The notes under the pieces are model-generated. The model did not search any database, had not been told where the DNA came from, and saw only the letters and a list, made by a program, of their open reading frames with translations. Positions 29,264 to 39,003 of a DNA stretch of 64,000 nt are shown here, piece by piece. Source of the stretch: Psychrobacillus insolitus. Its GTDB lineage: Bacteria > Bacillota > Bacilli > Bacillales_A > Planococcaceae. Made by a program: the position numbers and the translations under genes. Position 1 is the first letter of the stretch. Every line of letters begins with the position of its first letter. The stretch is taken from assembly GCF_003254155.1 (NCBI RefSeq), contig NZ_QKZI01000004.1, forward strand, positions 48,856 through 112,855, read 5' to 3'.

Positions 29264-29326
29264 TCCTCCAACTTTCAGGCGGATAGCTTCTGGATTCGGG
29301 CGTATAGAAATTTCTTTCAGGCGTTA
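29264..29326. repeat. Three degenerate 21-bp tandem units
   Basis: On the minus strand three 21-bp units in a row begin ACGCCTGAAAG, ACGCCCGAATC and CCGCCTGAAAG. One frame gives a seven-residue repeat (TPERNFY, TPESRSY, PPESWRM). Same period as the array at 60569-60664. Confidence 0.55.
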
Positions 29327-29385
29327 AGCCATTTATTAGGAGAAATACCCTAACTCTCCTCAAACAAAAGTCCAGATCAGCACTA

Positions 29386-30210
29386 TCATTGATCTGGATT
29401 GGAACCAAAATATGTGGGAACCATTGTTTCAAATACTTGACCATCTGTTTCATGACGTAGACGCTTCACTTCAATTTGGAAATATTTGAATACATTTTCC
29501 TCTGTCATAATTTCTGATACTTTCCCTGTTAGCACAGGCTGATCTTTGGCAACCATGAGTACTTTATCGCCGAGGTAAAATGCATGGTTCGCATAATGTG
29601 TATTAATAATACATGCAAGGCCTTTTTCTTTTACTAATCGCTTAATTGTTTGTAAAATAACTTGTTGTTTTTTCATATCTAGATGTGATTCAGGTTCATC
29701 TAACACTAAAATCTCAGGTTCTGCTACTAATGTTCGGGCGATTAATGCTAGCTGTAATTCCCCACCACTCACTGCAGTACAGAGTTCATTTGCTAAATGT
29801 TTAATTCCTACTGAATCTAGTGCTTCGAGTGCAAGCATTCGATCTTTTTCAGAAGGCTGAGCAAATGTTTGAATATAAATAGCTCTTCCCATCGTCACTA
29901 ATTCTAAAACAGTGTAGCTGAATGTCATTCTAGAAGCCTGTGGTACGTAGCCTATTTTTGTCCAAATTTCTTTTGTGCTTAAGGAAGTAAGGGGTTTTCC
30001 GTCCAGTAAAGTTGACCCTTGCTCCCATTTCAATAAACCCATCATGCATTTCAATAAAGTCGTTTTCCCTGCACCATTCGGACCAAGGACGGATAAAATT
30101 TCCCCTGGATGTAACTCGAAATTAATAGCATCATTATACAAATACTTTTGCGGATTCCCTTTTTTAGCTTTTTTGTAGAAATAGTTCCCGTCTTTTACTT
30201 TTAAAATCAA
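29386..30210 (-). CDS. ABC transporter ATP-binding protein (FecE/BtuD type)
   Basis: 274 aa. Walker A GPNGAGKTT, signature VSGGELQLALIARTL, Walker B ILVLDEPESHLD and the H-loop INTHYANHAFYLGD are all present. It energises uptake of an iron-siderophore (or related chelate) with the FecCD permease encoded just upstream (4-nt overlap) and the lipoprotein before that. The signature has Glu-Leu where many homologues have Gln-Gln; function should be intact. Confidence 0.9.
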   Translation of the reverse strand: MILKVKDGNYFYKKAKKGNPQKYLYNDAINFELHPGEILSVLGPNGAGKTTLLKCMMGLLKWEQGSTLLDGKPLTSLSTKEIWTKIGYVPQASRMTFSYTVLELVTMGRAIYIQTFAQPSEKDRMLALEALDSVGIKHLANELCTAVSGGELQLALIARTLVAEPEILVLDEPESHLDMKKQQVILQTIKRLVKEKGLACIINTHYANHAFYLGDKVLMVAKDQPVLTGKVSEIMTEENVFKYFQIEVKRLRHETDGQVFETMVPTYFGSNPDQ

Positions 30211-31211
30211 CCCCAGCCACCTCCAGTTTTACGGAGTAAGATAGCAAAAAATGGAGCACCGATAATCGCTGTTAGAATAGACAGAGGAATCTCTGCAGCT
30301 GTTAAGCTTCTTGATAAATTATCGATAATTAGCAAGTACACTGCACCAATAGAAATCGAGGCAGGTAGCACATACTGGTTATTACTGCCGACAATCATAC
30401 GAGCAATGTGCGGAATTATTAACCCTACCCAGCCAATAATTCCTGCAATAGAAACAGCTGATGCTGTAATTAGTGTCGCTCCTAAAATGACCATCCACTT
30501 CAATTTAGTGACAGAAACACCAAGTGATTTTGCTTCTTCTTCAGATAAAGATAAAATATTTAAACGCCAACGCAATACATATAAGATTAAAATACCGATG
30601 ACAATTAGTGGTCCAGCCGTTAATAAATCTGAGTAGCTCGCTGTTCCAAGACTCCCCATTAACCAATATGTAATGGAAGGTAATTTTTCTTCCGGATCGG
30701 CTAAAAACTTCACAAGTGAAATCAATGCTTGGAATAAGGCACTTGTAACAACCCCTGCTAACACAAGCATAAAGATAGGCATATCACGTTTTACTCCACC
30801 AATTAAAAAAGTAAAACCAATTGCCAACATACCCATTCCTAATGCAATTATCTGCATTGTAAAACTATTCCCAAAGAATAAAATACCAATGGATGCACCG
30901 AATCCAGCACCTGCAGATACTCCTAAAATATCTGGGCTAACAAGCGGATTCGAAAACATTCCCTGAAATGCGGCACCGGCGATGGATAAACCACCACCGA
31001 TTAACATTGCTAGAATAATACGAGGTAATCGAACATTCATAACAACGGTTTCTTCCATTTGAGTCCATGTTTGTTCTATTGGAATAATTTGTGAGAGTAA
31101 TATTTTAATTTGTACGATAAAATCAACTTCAAAACGTCCTACACCAATAGACAGTAATCCTACGATTAACGGCAATGTCCAAAGTAATATTTTGATTAAT
31201 TTAGACTTCAT
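30207..31211 (-). CDS. FecCD-family ABC transporter permease
   Basis: 334 aa from ATG 31211, which overlaps the end of the binding-protein gene region; the 35 extra upstream codons are unlikely. About nine to ten membrane segments, with RLPRIILAMLIGGGLSIAGA, FSNPLVSPDILGVSAGAGFG and GWVGLIIPHIARMIVG, the family hallmarks, and the last motif is the ATPase coupling helix. Homodimer expected. Middle gene of the Fur-regulated operon. Confidence 0.92.
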   Translation of the reverse strand: MKSKLIKILLWTLPLIVGLLSIGVGRFEVDFIVQIKILLSQIIPIEQTWTQMEETVVMNVRLPRIILAMLIGGGLSIAGAAFQGMFSNPLVSPDILGVSAGAGFGASIGILFFGNSFTMQIIALGMGMLAIGFTFLIGGVKRDMPIFMLVLAGVVTSALFQALISLVKFLADPEEKLPSITYWLMGSLGTASYSDLLTAGPLIVIGILILYVLRWRLNILSLSEEEAKSLGVSVTKLKWMVILGATLITASAVSIAGIIGWVGLIIPHIARMIVGSNNQYVLPASISIGAVYLLIIDNLSRSLTAAEIPLSILTAIIGAPFFAILLRKTGGGWG

Positions 31212-31212
31212 T

Positions 31213-32337
31213 TTAATATTTCGCCGCTTCAGATGATGGGTTAAATATTTCTTCCACCTGTTCATCTGATAAATCATAGCTATAGAAGCGATTATAATAA
31301 TCTTTAATTTCTTCATTCATATCATAAGTAAATAATTCCGGATAATTCTTTTGTGCCATCCATTTTAGCATCAATGGTGCATCCCCACTTGGTGGATACC
31401 AACGATAAATACCTAATGGCATTTTATAGACTTTCTTCTCTTGTACTGCTTTTACCTGACTCCAATCTTGTCCCTCAAATACATTGTTATATAAATCCTC
31501 TGGTTGAGTTTCTGTAAAGTTCGTTATGTAAATAATGTCTGGATTCCAATTATAAATTTGCTCCATATTCACTGCTTTGATACCATCCACTTCATCTGCA
31601 GCAACGTCAATACCACCTGTAGAATTCAACCAACGATTACCATGCATATTGGAACCAGCAACCGAAATTTCGCCATCGCTATGATATTGTAAAACCATTA
31701 CGCGTGGTTTGTCTTCCTCCGTGATATCAGCTTCAGCTAAGGTATCATCAATCATCTTTTGGTTTGCTTCTCCCACTGTGATAATTTCGGCAGGACGGTC
31801 TGTTACACCAGTGATTTCACCAGTTAAAGTTAACCAACGATTTAATGTATCCAGCGGGTTTAAAGAAGTAGTATTTGTATCTAAAGCAACCGTAGTAATA
31901 CCTGCTTCCTCTAATTTTTCTACTGTTTTTTCTTGGCTAGCAATTTCAAAATAGACTTGAGGATTTAAGGTTATCAATTCCTCTATATTTACTTCCCCAT
32001 TTTCGATAAAGTTTGTTTTCGCATCTAAAATTGATGGTGAAATGTCTTTTAATATAGAATGTGAAGCTGCGTTGTATGAGTTTGGATGAATTCCAACGAT
32101 TTCCTCTGTTGAGTTTGTTGCTATAAACCAAGTAGAGAAATAAGGTAGTATCCCACCCATCGCAATACTATTTAATTCTGTTGGAATTTCTACTTCCCTG
32201 TCTAATTCATCGACAATCATTTTTGTTTCTGCTGTTGGCTTAAGGTCTTTACTTACTTCCGTATTTGAATCACCGCAACCTACTAGTAATAACATTATAG
32301 AGGCAGAGCCCAATAAATATTTATATGTATTTCTCAT
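31213..32337 (-). CDS. Iron-siderophore-type ABC transporter substrate-binding lipoprotein
   Basis: 374 aa. Signal peptide with lipobox LLLVGC (Cys near residue 21), so a membrane-anchored extracellular binding protein. The mature part is a two-lobe class III fold with ITLNPQVYFEIASQ and MEQIYNWNPDIIYITN, the paired GxxNxExI/NPDxI pattern of FecB/BtuF proteins. Ligand (siderophore, heme or cobalamin) cannot be read; the perfect Fur-like palindrome upstream favours iron. Confidence 0.88.
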   Translation of the reverse strand: MRNTYKYLLGSASIMLLLVGCGDSNTEVSKDLKPTAETKMIVDELDREVEIPTELNSIAMGGILPYFSTWFIATNSTEEIVGIHPNSYNAASHSILKDISPSILDAKTNFIENGEVNIEELITLNPQVYFEIASQEKTVEKLEEAGITTVALDTNTTSLNPLDTLNRWLTLTGEITGVTDRPAEIITVGEANQKMIDDTLAEADITEEDKPRVMVLQYHSDGEISVAGSNMHGNRWLNSTGGIDVAADEVDGIKAVNMEQIYNWNPDIIYITNFTETQPEDLYNNVFEGQDWSQVKAVQEKKVYKMPLGIYRWYPPSGDAPLMLKWMAQKNYPELFTYDMNEEIKDYYNRFYSYDLSDEQVEEIFNPSSEAAKY

Positions 32338-32364
32338 TTTTTGTTCCTCACAGTCTTTTTGTTG

Positions 32365-32387
32365 AGAATGATTTTCAAAATCATTCT
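32365..32387. promoter_or_regulatory. Fur box of the transporter operon
   Basis: AGAATGATTTT, C, AAAATCATTCT: a perfect 11-1-11 palindrome 28 bp upstream of the binding-protein start. Confidence 0.8.
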
Positions 32388-32537
32388 AATAATATATAAT
32401 AAAAATACAAATGCGTCAATACATACCCGTGTGTATATAATATTCAGAAATTTATAATAAATTTTAATTATTTAAGTATATTAAAATTCCATTTATAATT
32501 GTATTAATAAATAGATCTATGCTAGAATTTAATCAAA

Positions 32538-32552
32538 TGAGAACCGTTATCA
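32538..32552. promoter_or_regulatory. Second Fur-box-like site
   Basis: TGAGAACCGTTATCA fits the 7-1-7 Fur pattern with one asymmetric position; 33 bp upstream of the ATG at 32585. Confidence 0.6.
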
Positions 32553-32584
32553 ATTATTTGTAAATTATGATTGGAGGGCCCACT

Positions 32585-33226
32585 ATGGCTCAAGTTAACC
32601 CTATTTTGTATTTAGATCCAGGACATGCATTTGGTTTAAGTAATCGTACCAACCCATTTATGACCGCAAACTTTACATTGGTTGATCAATATTCTTTAAC
32701 TGAAATGGACTTGTCTTCTTTCAATTGTATCGTCGTTCATGACTTTGCTGACCAAGAATATTTGTACAAAAATAAATCGATTATAGAAGACTTTTTGAAT
32801 GAAGGAAAAATCGTTATTTTCTGTGGTCACTTATTCAAGGAATGGCTACCTGGATGTCCAATTTTCACACCTCGAAACATTCAAAGTCATAAAGATTATG
32901 AAATTTTTGTAGAGAAACAACACCCGATTTTCGATGGTGTTTCAACAGATGATATGACATATAACAAAGGGGTTGCTGGCTTCTTTTCTAGAGTTACGCA
33001 TGCTCCTATACCAGCAAATGCAGAAGTACTATTAACATTCCATGATCAAATGCCAATTACATATATTGATCGTTATTCTACTAAAGGTACGATTTTAGTA
33101 CATGCAGGGCGGGACTTATTTGCTCTTCGCATGCAAAACAAATCAACAGATCGTATTAGTAATCAGTTACTACAATGGATTGAAGATGAATTTAAAGAGT
33201 TACAACAAGGAGGAAATCAGTCATGA
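32585..33226 (+). CDS. Uncharacterised protein, possible class I glutamine-amidotransferase-like (ThuA-like) fold, gene 1 of pair
   Basis: 213 aa from ATG 32585 (GGAGGG upstream). Not recognised by name. It looks like an alpha/beta Rossmann-type protein: FNCIVVHDFADQEYL, EDFLNEGKIVIFCGHLFKEW, GTILVHAGRDLFALRM. The GKIVIFCGH segment and the next gene's GIVVAFGP are equivalent, so the two genes are paralogues. A glutamine-amidotransferase-like catalytic Cys might be in FCGH, but no triad is evident. It is divergent from the iron transporter and preceded by a Fur-like box, suggesting a part in iron/siderophore handling. Confidence 0.55.
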   Translation: MAQVNPILYLDPGHAFGLSNRTNPFMTANFTLVDQYSLTEMDLSSFNCIVVHDFADQEYLYKNKSIIEDFLNEGKIVIFCGHLFKEWLPGCPIFTPRNIQSHKDYEIFVEKQHPIFDGVSTDDMTYNKGVAGFFSRVTHAPIPANAEVLLTFHDQMPITYIDRYSTKGTILVHAGRDLFALRMQNKSTDRISNQLLQWIEDEFKELQQGGNQS

Positions 33227-33828
33227 GAAAAATCGCAGTTATTTATAGCGGAAATGCCTCCCATCATCGTACATTTACTGAACCAAGATATAAGCAATAC
33301 ATTGATTCCCTAATCTACTTACCTGAATTTTTGAATACTTCATTAGAGGGAGTGGAAGTTCTTTTTGTTCCTTCTCAATTAAATGAAAAGCTTCTCTTGC
33401 AAGCAAAAGAAAAAATAATTGACTTTGCACAAGCAGGTGGAATTGTAGTCGCATTTGGCCCACAACCATGGGAATGGCTACCTAATCAGAAATGGGAAGA
33501 ACGCGAAACAAACTTCTGGTGGTGGCTGGAGAAAGATGCAGAAAGTGGCCTAGTTTTAGCAGAACCAACCTATGATTTGTTTAACTACATAACATTAGAA
33601 GATGCAACATGGCATCAACACGGTGTATTTTGGCCAGTGGAAGGTGCGCAAAAACTAATCACTACCGAAGATGGTGGTGCAGTTATGTATGTAGATAAAG
33701 TAAGTACAAATGGTACATGGATTATCACAACCTTGGATCCCGACTATCATTTTGGATCCTATTTCATGCCAGCTACAGAACGTTTTCTAGACGGCTTCAT
33801 CCCTTGGTTAGCAAAAGGAGAAATGTAA
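33223..33828 (+). CDS. Uncharacterised protein, paralogue of the preceding gene, gene 2 of pair
   Basis: 201 aa, overlapping gene 1 by 4 nt (ATGA), so the two are translationally coupled. Begins MRKIAVIYSGNASHHRTF; shares the layout of gene 1: VEVLFVPSQL, IIDFAQAGGIVVAFGPQPWEWLP, THGTWIITTLDPD-type strand near the end. ThuA/amidotransferase-like fold suspected, rich in tryptophan (NFWWWLEKD). No membrane or signal segment. Function unknown; context is iron uptake. Confidence 0.55.
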   Translation: MRKIAVIYSGNASHHRTFTEPRYKQYIDSLIYLPEFLNTSLEGVEVLFVPSQLNEKLLLQAKEKIIDFAQAGGIVVAFGPQPWEWLPNQKWEERETNFWWWLEKDAESGLVLAEPTYDLFNYITLEDATWHQHGVFWPVEGAQKLITTEDGGAVMYVDKVSTNGTWIITTLDPDYHFGSYFMPATERFLDGFIPWLAKGEM

Positions 33829-33829
33829 A

Positions 33830-33872
33830 ATCCAGGCCAGAAACCACTTCCCGTAGTTTCTGGCCTGGATCT
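33830..33872 (+). terminator. Terminator after the paralogue pair
   Basis: Perfect 15-bp stem ATCCAGGCCAGAAAC (33830-33844) with GTTTCTGGCCTGGAT (33856-33870) between convergent genes. Confidence 0.8.
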
Positions 33873-33880
33873 ATTACTCA

Positions 33881-34783
33881 TTAATGAAACACAATTGTTT
33901 TATTGCCTTCTACAATAATTCTATTTTCGATATGCCATTTTACAGCTTTCGCTAAAACGCGGCGTTCGATTTGACGTCCAATTTTCTTCAAGTCGGAAAC
34001 ATCGTCACGGTGATCGACACGTTCTACATCTTGTTCGATAATTGGACCTTCATCCAAATTGTTCGTTACGTAATGCGACGTAGCTCCGATCAGCTTCACA
34101 CCTCGTTCATATGCGCGCTCATATGGGCCTGCGCCGATAAATGCCGGTAAGAATGAGTGGTGAATATTGATGATTCGACTTTCGAAATGGGTTACAAATT
34201 CAGGTGTTAAAATTTGCATATAACGCGCAAGAATTAACAAGTCTACTTTATATTCTTCCATTAAACGAATCTGCTCCGCTTCTACTTGTTTACGAATTTC
34301 CTTATTTGCAGGAATATAATGGAACGGAATTCCTAATGCTTCTACAAAAGGACGGGCATCTTCGTGATTACTAACAACTACCACAATATCCGTATCTAAA
34401 TCGCCATTTTGCCATTCCCATAAGAGCTCCATCAAACAGTGAGCTTCTTTTGATACATAGATCGCCGTTCGAAGTCGTTCGTTGCGATACGAGAAATTGT
34501 AGTCCATCTCATGGAACTTCGCAATAACTTCAAAATCTTTTTCCAATTGAGCTGACTTTTCTTGCAAATTATCACAGTGGTATTCAATTCGGATGAAAAA
34601 CATACCCTGTTCTGGATTACTAGAATATTGACTAGATTCAATAATATTGCAATTATGATTATGTAAAAATGTAGACACCACGGCTACAATCCCTGCTTTG
34701 TCTGGGCATTTCACTAAAAGGCGGCCTAGATTTTCTAGTTTTTTAGTTGATTTCTTTACTTGCACTTGGGTACTACTTGTCAT
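33881..34783 (-). CDS. purU: Formyltetrahydrofolate deformylase
   Basis: 300 aa. N-terminal ACT domain (RLLVKCPDKAGIVAVVSTFL) and C-terminal formyltransferase-fold domain with the catalytic Asn-His in RIINIHHSFLP (about residue 205) and Asp in NNLDEGPIIEQDV (about 248). Hydrolyses 10-formyl-THF to THF and formate. ACAGGAGTTG precedes the ATG. Stand-alone gene. Confidence 0.95.
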   Translation of the reverse strand: MTSSTQVQVKKSTKKLENLGRLLVKCPDKAGIVAVVSTFLHNHNCNIIESSQYSSNPEQGMFFIRIEYHCDNLQEKSAQLEKDFEVIAKFHEMDYNFSYRNERLRTAIYVSKEAHCLMELLWEWQNGDLDTDIVVVVSNHEDARPFVEALGIPFHYIPANKEIRKQVEAEQIRLMEEYKVDLLILARYMQILTPEFVTHFESRIINIHHSFLPAFIGAGPYERAYERGVKLIGATSHYVTNNLDEGPIIEQDVERVDHRDDVSDLKKIGRQIERRVLAKAVKWHIENRIIVEGNKTIVFH

Positions 34784-34895
34784 ATCTGTACAACTCCTGT
34801 GTCAATTATATTGGTTTATCTATTATCCTCCATTCTACGTGGAATCTCAAGAAAAATCCATTTAACGGTGACTGGCACATTCGCTTTTCTTATGT

Positions 34896-34943
34896 AAAAG
34901 TGCCTGTATAACAAACGGGTGATCATCGTTTGTTGCACAGGCA
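34896..34943 (-). terminator. Terminator of the LysM-3D gene
   Basis: GCCTGT-AT-AACAAACG (34902-34917) pairs with CGTTTGTT-GC-ACAGGC (34927-34942) with a 2-nt internal bulge; T tract on the minus strand. Confidence 0.65.
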
Positions 34944-34950
34944 TGCCTTT

Positions 34951-35700
34951 TTAGTTGAGTATTTTAAGCTTAACCGTTTGTCTTCCCCATGCTATCGCAT
35001 TATCATAAGACGGCATGAATAGATCGATTTTATGGCCTTTAATAGCACTGCCTATATCTCCCGCAATTGCCTCTCCGTAACCTTCCACCCAAACTTTCGT
35101 ACCAAGTGGAATGACAGATGGATCTACCGCAATCACTTTCCGATCAGGATTAGAACGCAAGTCAATGCCATAAGCAGTCGTCCCGGAACATCCTTCGCAG
35201 TATGCGGTATACGCGGTTGCCGAAACCGTTAGTTCTCGCGTTGCTTCACTAGGAGCAGGAGATGGATTTTCCTTAGCAACTGGTTCCGTTACCTTGGTCG
35301 GCTCAATATTCTTTGTCACATCAACTGTTTTGACTTCCTTTGTTGTCTCGATATTTTTTGTCAGATCAACTGTTTTAACTACCTTAACCGCTACATCTTC
35401 TACTGGTTTGACCAGTTTCTCATCCCCACTAACAACGAGTTGATCCCCAGGATGAATAGTTACGTTTGCCAGGTCATTCCAGGACATGAGTTCATCTAAC
35501 GTAATATCGTTCTTTAATGCAATCCGATACAAATTGTCCCCCTCTGCTACCGTATACATCTTAGTCGGTTCTAATTTTTCCTTCTTAGCTAACTTCACAA
35601 GTAAATCTTCGTAATGCAGTGCATCGTCAGTGTATGCATATGTCATGGTGCCTGTTATACATGTTAATAATAGAATGAAAACAATGGATTTAATTTTCAT
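34951..35700 (-). CDS. Secreted LysM and 3D-domain cell-wall protein (YocH-like)
   Basis: 249 aa. Signal peptide to about residue 23 (cleavage near TYAYTDD). One LysM repeat (YTVAEGDNLYRIALKND...NVTIHPGDQLVV, residues about 43-87) binds peptidoglycan. A linker with degenerate repeats of VKTVDxTKNIExTK leads to a C-terminal 3D domain (SATAYTAYCEGCSG; VIAVDPSVIPLGTKVWV; GHKIDLFMPS), whose three aspartates name the family and form the MltA/Rpf-like catalytic barrel. Likely a muralytic or resuscitation-type enzyme, cf. YocH/YuiC of B. subtilis. Confidence 0.88.
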   Translation of the reverse strand: MKIKSIVFILLLTCITGTMTYAYTDDALHYEDLLVKLAKKEKLEPTKMYTVAEGDNLYRIALKNDITLDELMSWNDLANVTIHPGDQLVVSGDEKLVKPVEDVAVKVVKTVDLTKNIETTKEVKTVDVTKNIEPTKVTEPVAKENPSPAPSEATRELTVSATAYTAYCEGCSGTTAYGIDLRSNPDRKVIAVDPSVIPLGTKVWVEGYGEAIAGDIGSAIKGHKIDLFMPSYDNAIAWGRQTVKLKILN

Positions 35701-35873
35701 TTAATAACCTCTCCTTTGAAAGAATATTGGTAAATCTTTCAAAGTATTGTCCCAAAGTATGAGGAATTAAACATAAACATTATGTATTTAGTAAATTCCT
35801 TTTCTATTACAGGAACAAAAGAATGGCTGAAATACGACCTAACCCCACTTTATTTCTCGAGAGTCATAAATTT

Positions 35874-35915
35874 AAAAGGTCCTTTCCCTATTTTCATAGC
35901 GAAAGGACCCTTTTC
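35874..35915. terminator. Terminator of the YkvI-like gene
   Basis: AAAAGGTCCTTTCcC pairs with gCGAAAGGACCCTTTT around TATTTTCATA, 6 bp past the stop at 35921. Confidence 0.75.
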
Positions 35916-35920
35916 TTCTA

Positions 35921-36979
35921 TTAAACTTTCGTACCTTTTCGTTTATACATAACCCAAGAAACAATAATCGCAGCAATTAATAAGAAACCTAAATAACCTG
36001 TGATTGGATATACGGTACCGACAAGATTGACAAAACCTAGGAAACTAGCAATAAAAGCAATCGCACCAAATAGAATGGTAAATAATTTAAACGAAGGTTT
36101 TTCAGGTTTCACGACACGTGCAGAAAATGCATAAAGCATCGCAACTGCTGTGTTATAAATCATACCAATAAGTACAATCGCCATAATAAACCCAACTACT
36201 GGGTGTATTTCATTGGAAAGTGTAATCATCGGCATCGCAACATCCGCAATTTTATCCATTTGCGTTAACATCGTGATATTAATGAGTATAATAAGTAAAC
36301 CTAATCCGAGACCACCAATAATTCCGCCTCGTCCCGCTACTTTTTGATCTTTCACAGTCCCGCCGATTACCGTAATCATCGCCACGCCGGCTGCAATATT
36401 ATAAGAAACATACAATAACGCACCCATTATCCAATTAGAAGCTGCCGGAGATGTTTTGGCAACGGCCGCATCCATATCAATAGAAGAAGGATCGAAATGG
36501 TACAAAGAATATGCAGCAATCACCACTACCATTACTAATAAGAATGGCGTAACCGCACTAATCAAACCAATTACTTTTTGAACATTTAACGTAACAGTTG
36601 CGATTGTAATAACAGCCATAAAAAGACTTCCGGCAATTGCAGGTAAACCAAATTGTTCTTCAAAAATAGCACCAGCGCCAGAGAACATAACCACCGTTAC
36701 TCCGAACAAGAAAAACGTAATAATGACGTCAACAAAAGCACCTAAATATCGACCGCAAATATGGTAAATGACATCCTTATGAGAAGTCGTTTGTAAACGG
36801 CTTCCTAACTGGGTTAAATTCATCCCGAGGAAAGCAAAAAGAATAGTAGCGAGTATAGAGCCTGCAATACCTACATAACCAAAACTGGAGAAAAACTGTA
36901 AAATCTCTTGACCTGAAGCAAAACCTGCACCTACAATTATTCCGATAAAAGCTGATCCAATTTGAAAACTTTTTTTCAT
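35921..36979 (-). CDS. YkvI-family membrane transporter
   Basis: 352 aa, about ten membrane segments, no signal peptide. The first helix, IGSAFIGIIVGAGFASGQEI, has the unwound GAGFASGQE motif of LeuT-fold/amino acid-polyamine-type carriers and is diagnostic of the YkvI family. Uncharacterised, probably amino acid transport. It is followed downstream by the D-amino acid conversion operon on the same strand order, but is a separate unit with its own terminator. Confidence 0.82.
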   Translation of the reverse strand: MKKSFQIGSAFIGIIVGAGFASGQEILQFFSSFGYVGIAGSILATILFAFLGMNLTQLGSRLQTTSHKDVIYHICGRYLGAFVDVIITFFLFGVTVVMFSGAGAIFEEQFGLPAIAGSLFMAVITIATVTLNVQKVIGLISAVTPFLLVMVVVIAAYSLYHFDPSSIDMDAAVAKTSPAASNWIMGALLYVSYNIAAGVAMITVIGGTVKDQKVAGRGGIIGGLGLGLLIILINITMLTQMDKIADVAMPMITLSNEIHPVVGFIMAIVLIGMIYNTAVAMLYAFSARVVKPEKPSFKLFTILFGAIAFIASFLGFVNLVGTVYPITGYLGFLLIAAIIVSWVMYKRKGTKV

Positions 36980-37026
36980 ATATTTGAACTCCTCGTTATT
37001 TATACTATTCCGACAATTTGAGATAA

Positions 37027-37061
37027 AAAGCGCCCAATCTGTGAAAATGTAAAGGGCGCTT
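37027..37061 (-). terminator. Terminator of the N-succinylamino acid racemase operon
   Basis: AAAAGCGCCC (37027-37036) pairs with GGGCGCTT (37054-37061); T run on the minus strand. Confidence 0.75.
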
Positions 37062-37067
37062 ATTCAG

Positions 37068-38177
37068 TTATTCTTTAAAATTAAATGTTTCTACAGTAAA
37101 ACGGTCCATTACCTCTATATTTGGCTCATATCCAATACCGTAACTTGTAGGAACCGTAATATATCCATCTACTGCTACTACTTCCGGCGTAATAACATCT
37201 TCCTCCCAATAGCGCGAAGAACCAGCCGTATCACCAGGTAAGATAAAGTTCGGAAGGGTCGTTAATGCCACGTTATGAGCACGTCCAATTCCTGACTCTA
37301 ACATACCACCACACCATACAGGAATATCATTCTCCATACAGTAGTCATGAATTTTTTTCGATTCAGTTAAGCCACCAACACGTCCGATTTTAATATTAAT
37401 AATCTTTGTGCTACCAAGTTCAATTGCTTTGCGAGCATCTTCCAATGAATGAATGCTCTCATCCAAACAGATAGGTGTTTTTAATTCTTTTTGTAATTTT
37501 GCATGATCGATAATGTCATCCGAAGCTAAAGGCTGTTCAATCATCGTCAAATTAAATTCGTCTAATTGTTTTAAAACGTCGATATCATCCAATGTATATG
37601 CTGAATTCGCATCTGCCATTAATGGAACATGAGGAAATGCATCCCGAAGTGCTTTAATTACATCCACATCAAAGCCAGGTTTTATTTTAACTTTGATCCG
37701 TTTGTAACCTTCCGCTACATATCCTCGCACTAATTCGATTAAATCTTCTACGTTTTGTTGTATACCGATACTAATACCAACTTCAATTTTTTCAGCGGTT
37801 CCACCAAGTGCTTGGGCCAAAGTTAATTGATTGCGTTTAGCATATAAATCCCAAATGGCACCTTCAACTGTTGCTTTCGCCATATTATTTTTGCGAATAG
37901 GAGCAAAAAGTTCATTTATTTCGTCTGGATGCGCAATCTCTTTATCTAATACAAGTGGGATTAAAAAATCTCGGATCATATGTAAATTTGTTTCGAGTGT
38001 TTCTTCGTTATACCAAGGAGAGTGAAATGCCGTGGATTCTCCCCAACCTGTATTTCCGAGTTCGTCTGTAACTTCTAGTAAAAGGAACTCTTTATCTTGG
38101 AAAGTTCCGAAACTTGTTGTAAAAGGGGCTTTCATCGTCATTTTCATTTTGCGGATATTAATTTCTTTGATTAGCAT
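37068..38177 (-). CDS. N-succinylamino acid racemase / o-succinylbenzoate synthase (MenC type 2)
   Basis: 369 aa from ATG 38177 (AAGGAGAGCTAAT upstream). Enolase superfamily: KxK base in [11 protein letters not shown], metal ligands in [16 protein letters not shown] and ICLDESI, second lysine in [11 protein letters not shown]. The sequence belongs to the MenC-2/NSAR branch. Here it sits with a GNAT and an M20 deacylase and without menaquinone genes, the setting in which Geobacillus kaustophilus NSAR was shown to racemise N-succinyl amino acids in D- to L-amino acid conversion. OSBS activity may persist. Follows the GNAT gene by 1 nt. Confidence 0.85.
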   Translation of the reverse strand: MLIKEINIRKMKMTMKAPFTTSFGTFQDKEFLLLEVTDELGNTGWGESTAFHSPWYNEETLETNLHMIRDFLIPLVLDKEIAHPDEINELFAPIRKNNMAKATVEGAIWDLYAKRNQLTLAQALGGTAEKIEVGISIGIQQNVEDLIELVRGYVAEGYKRIKVKIKPGFDVDVIKALRDAFPHVPLMADANSAYTLDDIDVLKQLDEFNLTMIEQPLASDDIIDHAKLQKELKTPICLDESIHSLEDARKAIELGSTKIINIKIGRVGGLTESKKIHDYCMENDIPVWCGGMLESGIGRAHNVALTTLPNFILPGDTAGSSRYWEEDVITPEVVAVDGYITVPTSYGIGYEPNIEVMDRFTVETFNFKE

Positions 38178-38178
38178 A

Positions 38179-39003
38179 TTAGCTCTCCTTCGTTTGTAAT
38201 GGAATTGTCGTTCTTTGCACAAATTGATAGTAGTTTACCGGTTCAACTGTTTTTCGTACGGCAACGAGTGCATAGCCTTTTGAAAAGAGGGTTTGGATAA
38301 TTTTTCGTATTTGCAAACGCCATTGTAAAGCTGTTTCCGGGCTTGCTTTTTTCATTTCTTGGAATTGCTGAGGAATAGGAACTTCATATCCTTGTCCAGT
38401 TGGGTCAAATACATCGGGTTCCACTAAGATTGGCTGATTTTGTTCCGACAAAACAGTTTGAAAAGGGTTATCGAAAATCATATTGCTTGGCATCCATTTC
38501 TCCTCTACACGATCACTCGTAATCCACCATTCAATTTGTAAACGATCAGTTGGTAAGCCAGCATTAATCCCGCCTGTCATTTCCCCGTAACAGTTTTCAA
38601 TATACGTACCTGCGATGCCATAAAGCTTGGAAACATTCAAATAGGCATTGCGACTTTCGAGTGGATCGAATGTCCAAGTAATCAGTTTGTAACCCATCTC
38701 TTTTGCCACGCTCAGTTGTTGTTCTTTTAATTTTTTTCCGATGCCTTGCAACTGGTAATCTGGATGAATACCTAGCATATGTGAGCATAAATATGCTTCT
38801 TTGTTTTTAAAGCCAGCAAAACTATAAGAAAAGCCGACTAATTTTCCCTCGTCAAATGCACCGATGATTAATCCACCATTTTTAACCGCAGTAAGTGTTT
38901 GATGGACAGGAATTGCAGCCATGTCCCAAACCTTCTCTTCTAATTGCTGAACTAGCTTCATTTCCTCGACTGTTTTTAAAACGCGCATCGTTATTTGGTT
39001 CAT
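38179..39003 (-). CDS. GNAT-family transferase, probable D-amino acid N-succinyltransferase
   Basis: 274 aa, longer than a bare GNAT. Acyl-CoA loop in [17 protein letters not shown] (QLQGIG); [20 protein letters not shown] is a distinctive later stretch. In the known pathway this family member succinylates D-amino acids using succinyl-CoA, giving the substrate of the racemase encoded next. It overlaps the deacylase gene by 4 nt. Function assigned by context; the sequence alone says only GNAT. Confidence 0.72.
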   Translation of the reverse strand: MNQITMRVLKTVEEMKLVQQLEEKVWDMAAIPVHQTLTAVKNGGLIIGAFDEGKLVGFSYSFAGFKNKEAYLCSHMLGIHPDYQLQGIGKKLKEQQLSVAKEMGYKLITWTFDPLESRNAYLNVSKLYGIAGTYIENCYGEMTGGINAGLPTDRLQIEWWITSDRVEEKWMPSNMIFDNPFQTVLSEQNQPILVEPDVFDPTGQGYEVPIPQQFQEMKKASPETALQWRLQIRKIIQTLFSKGYALVAVRKTVEPVNYYQFVQRTTIPLQTKES

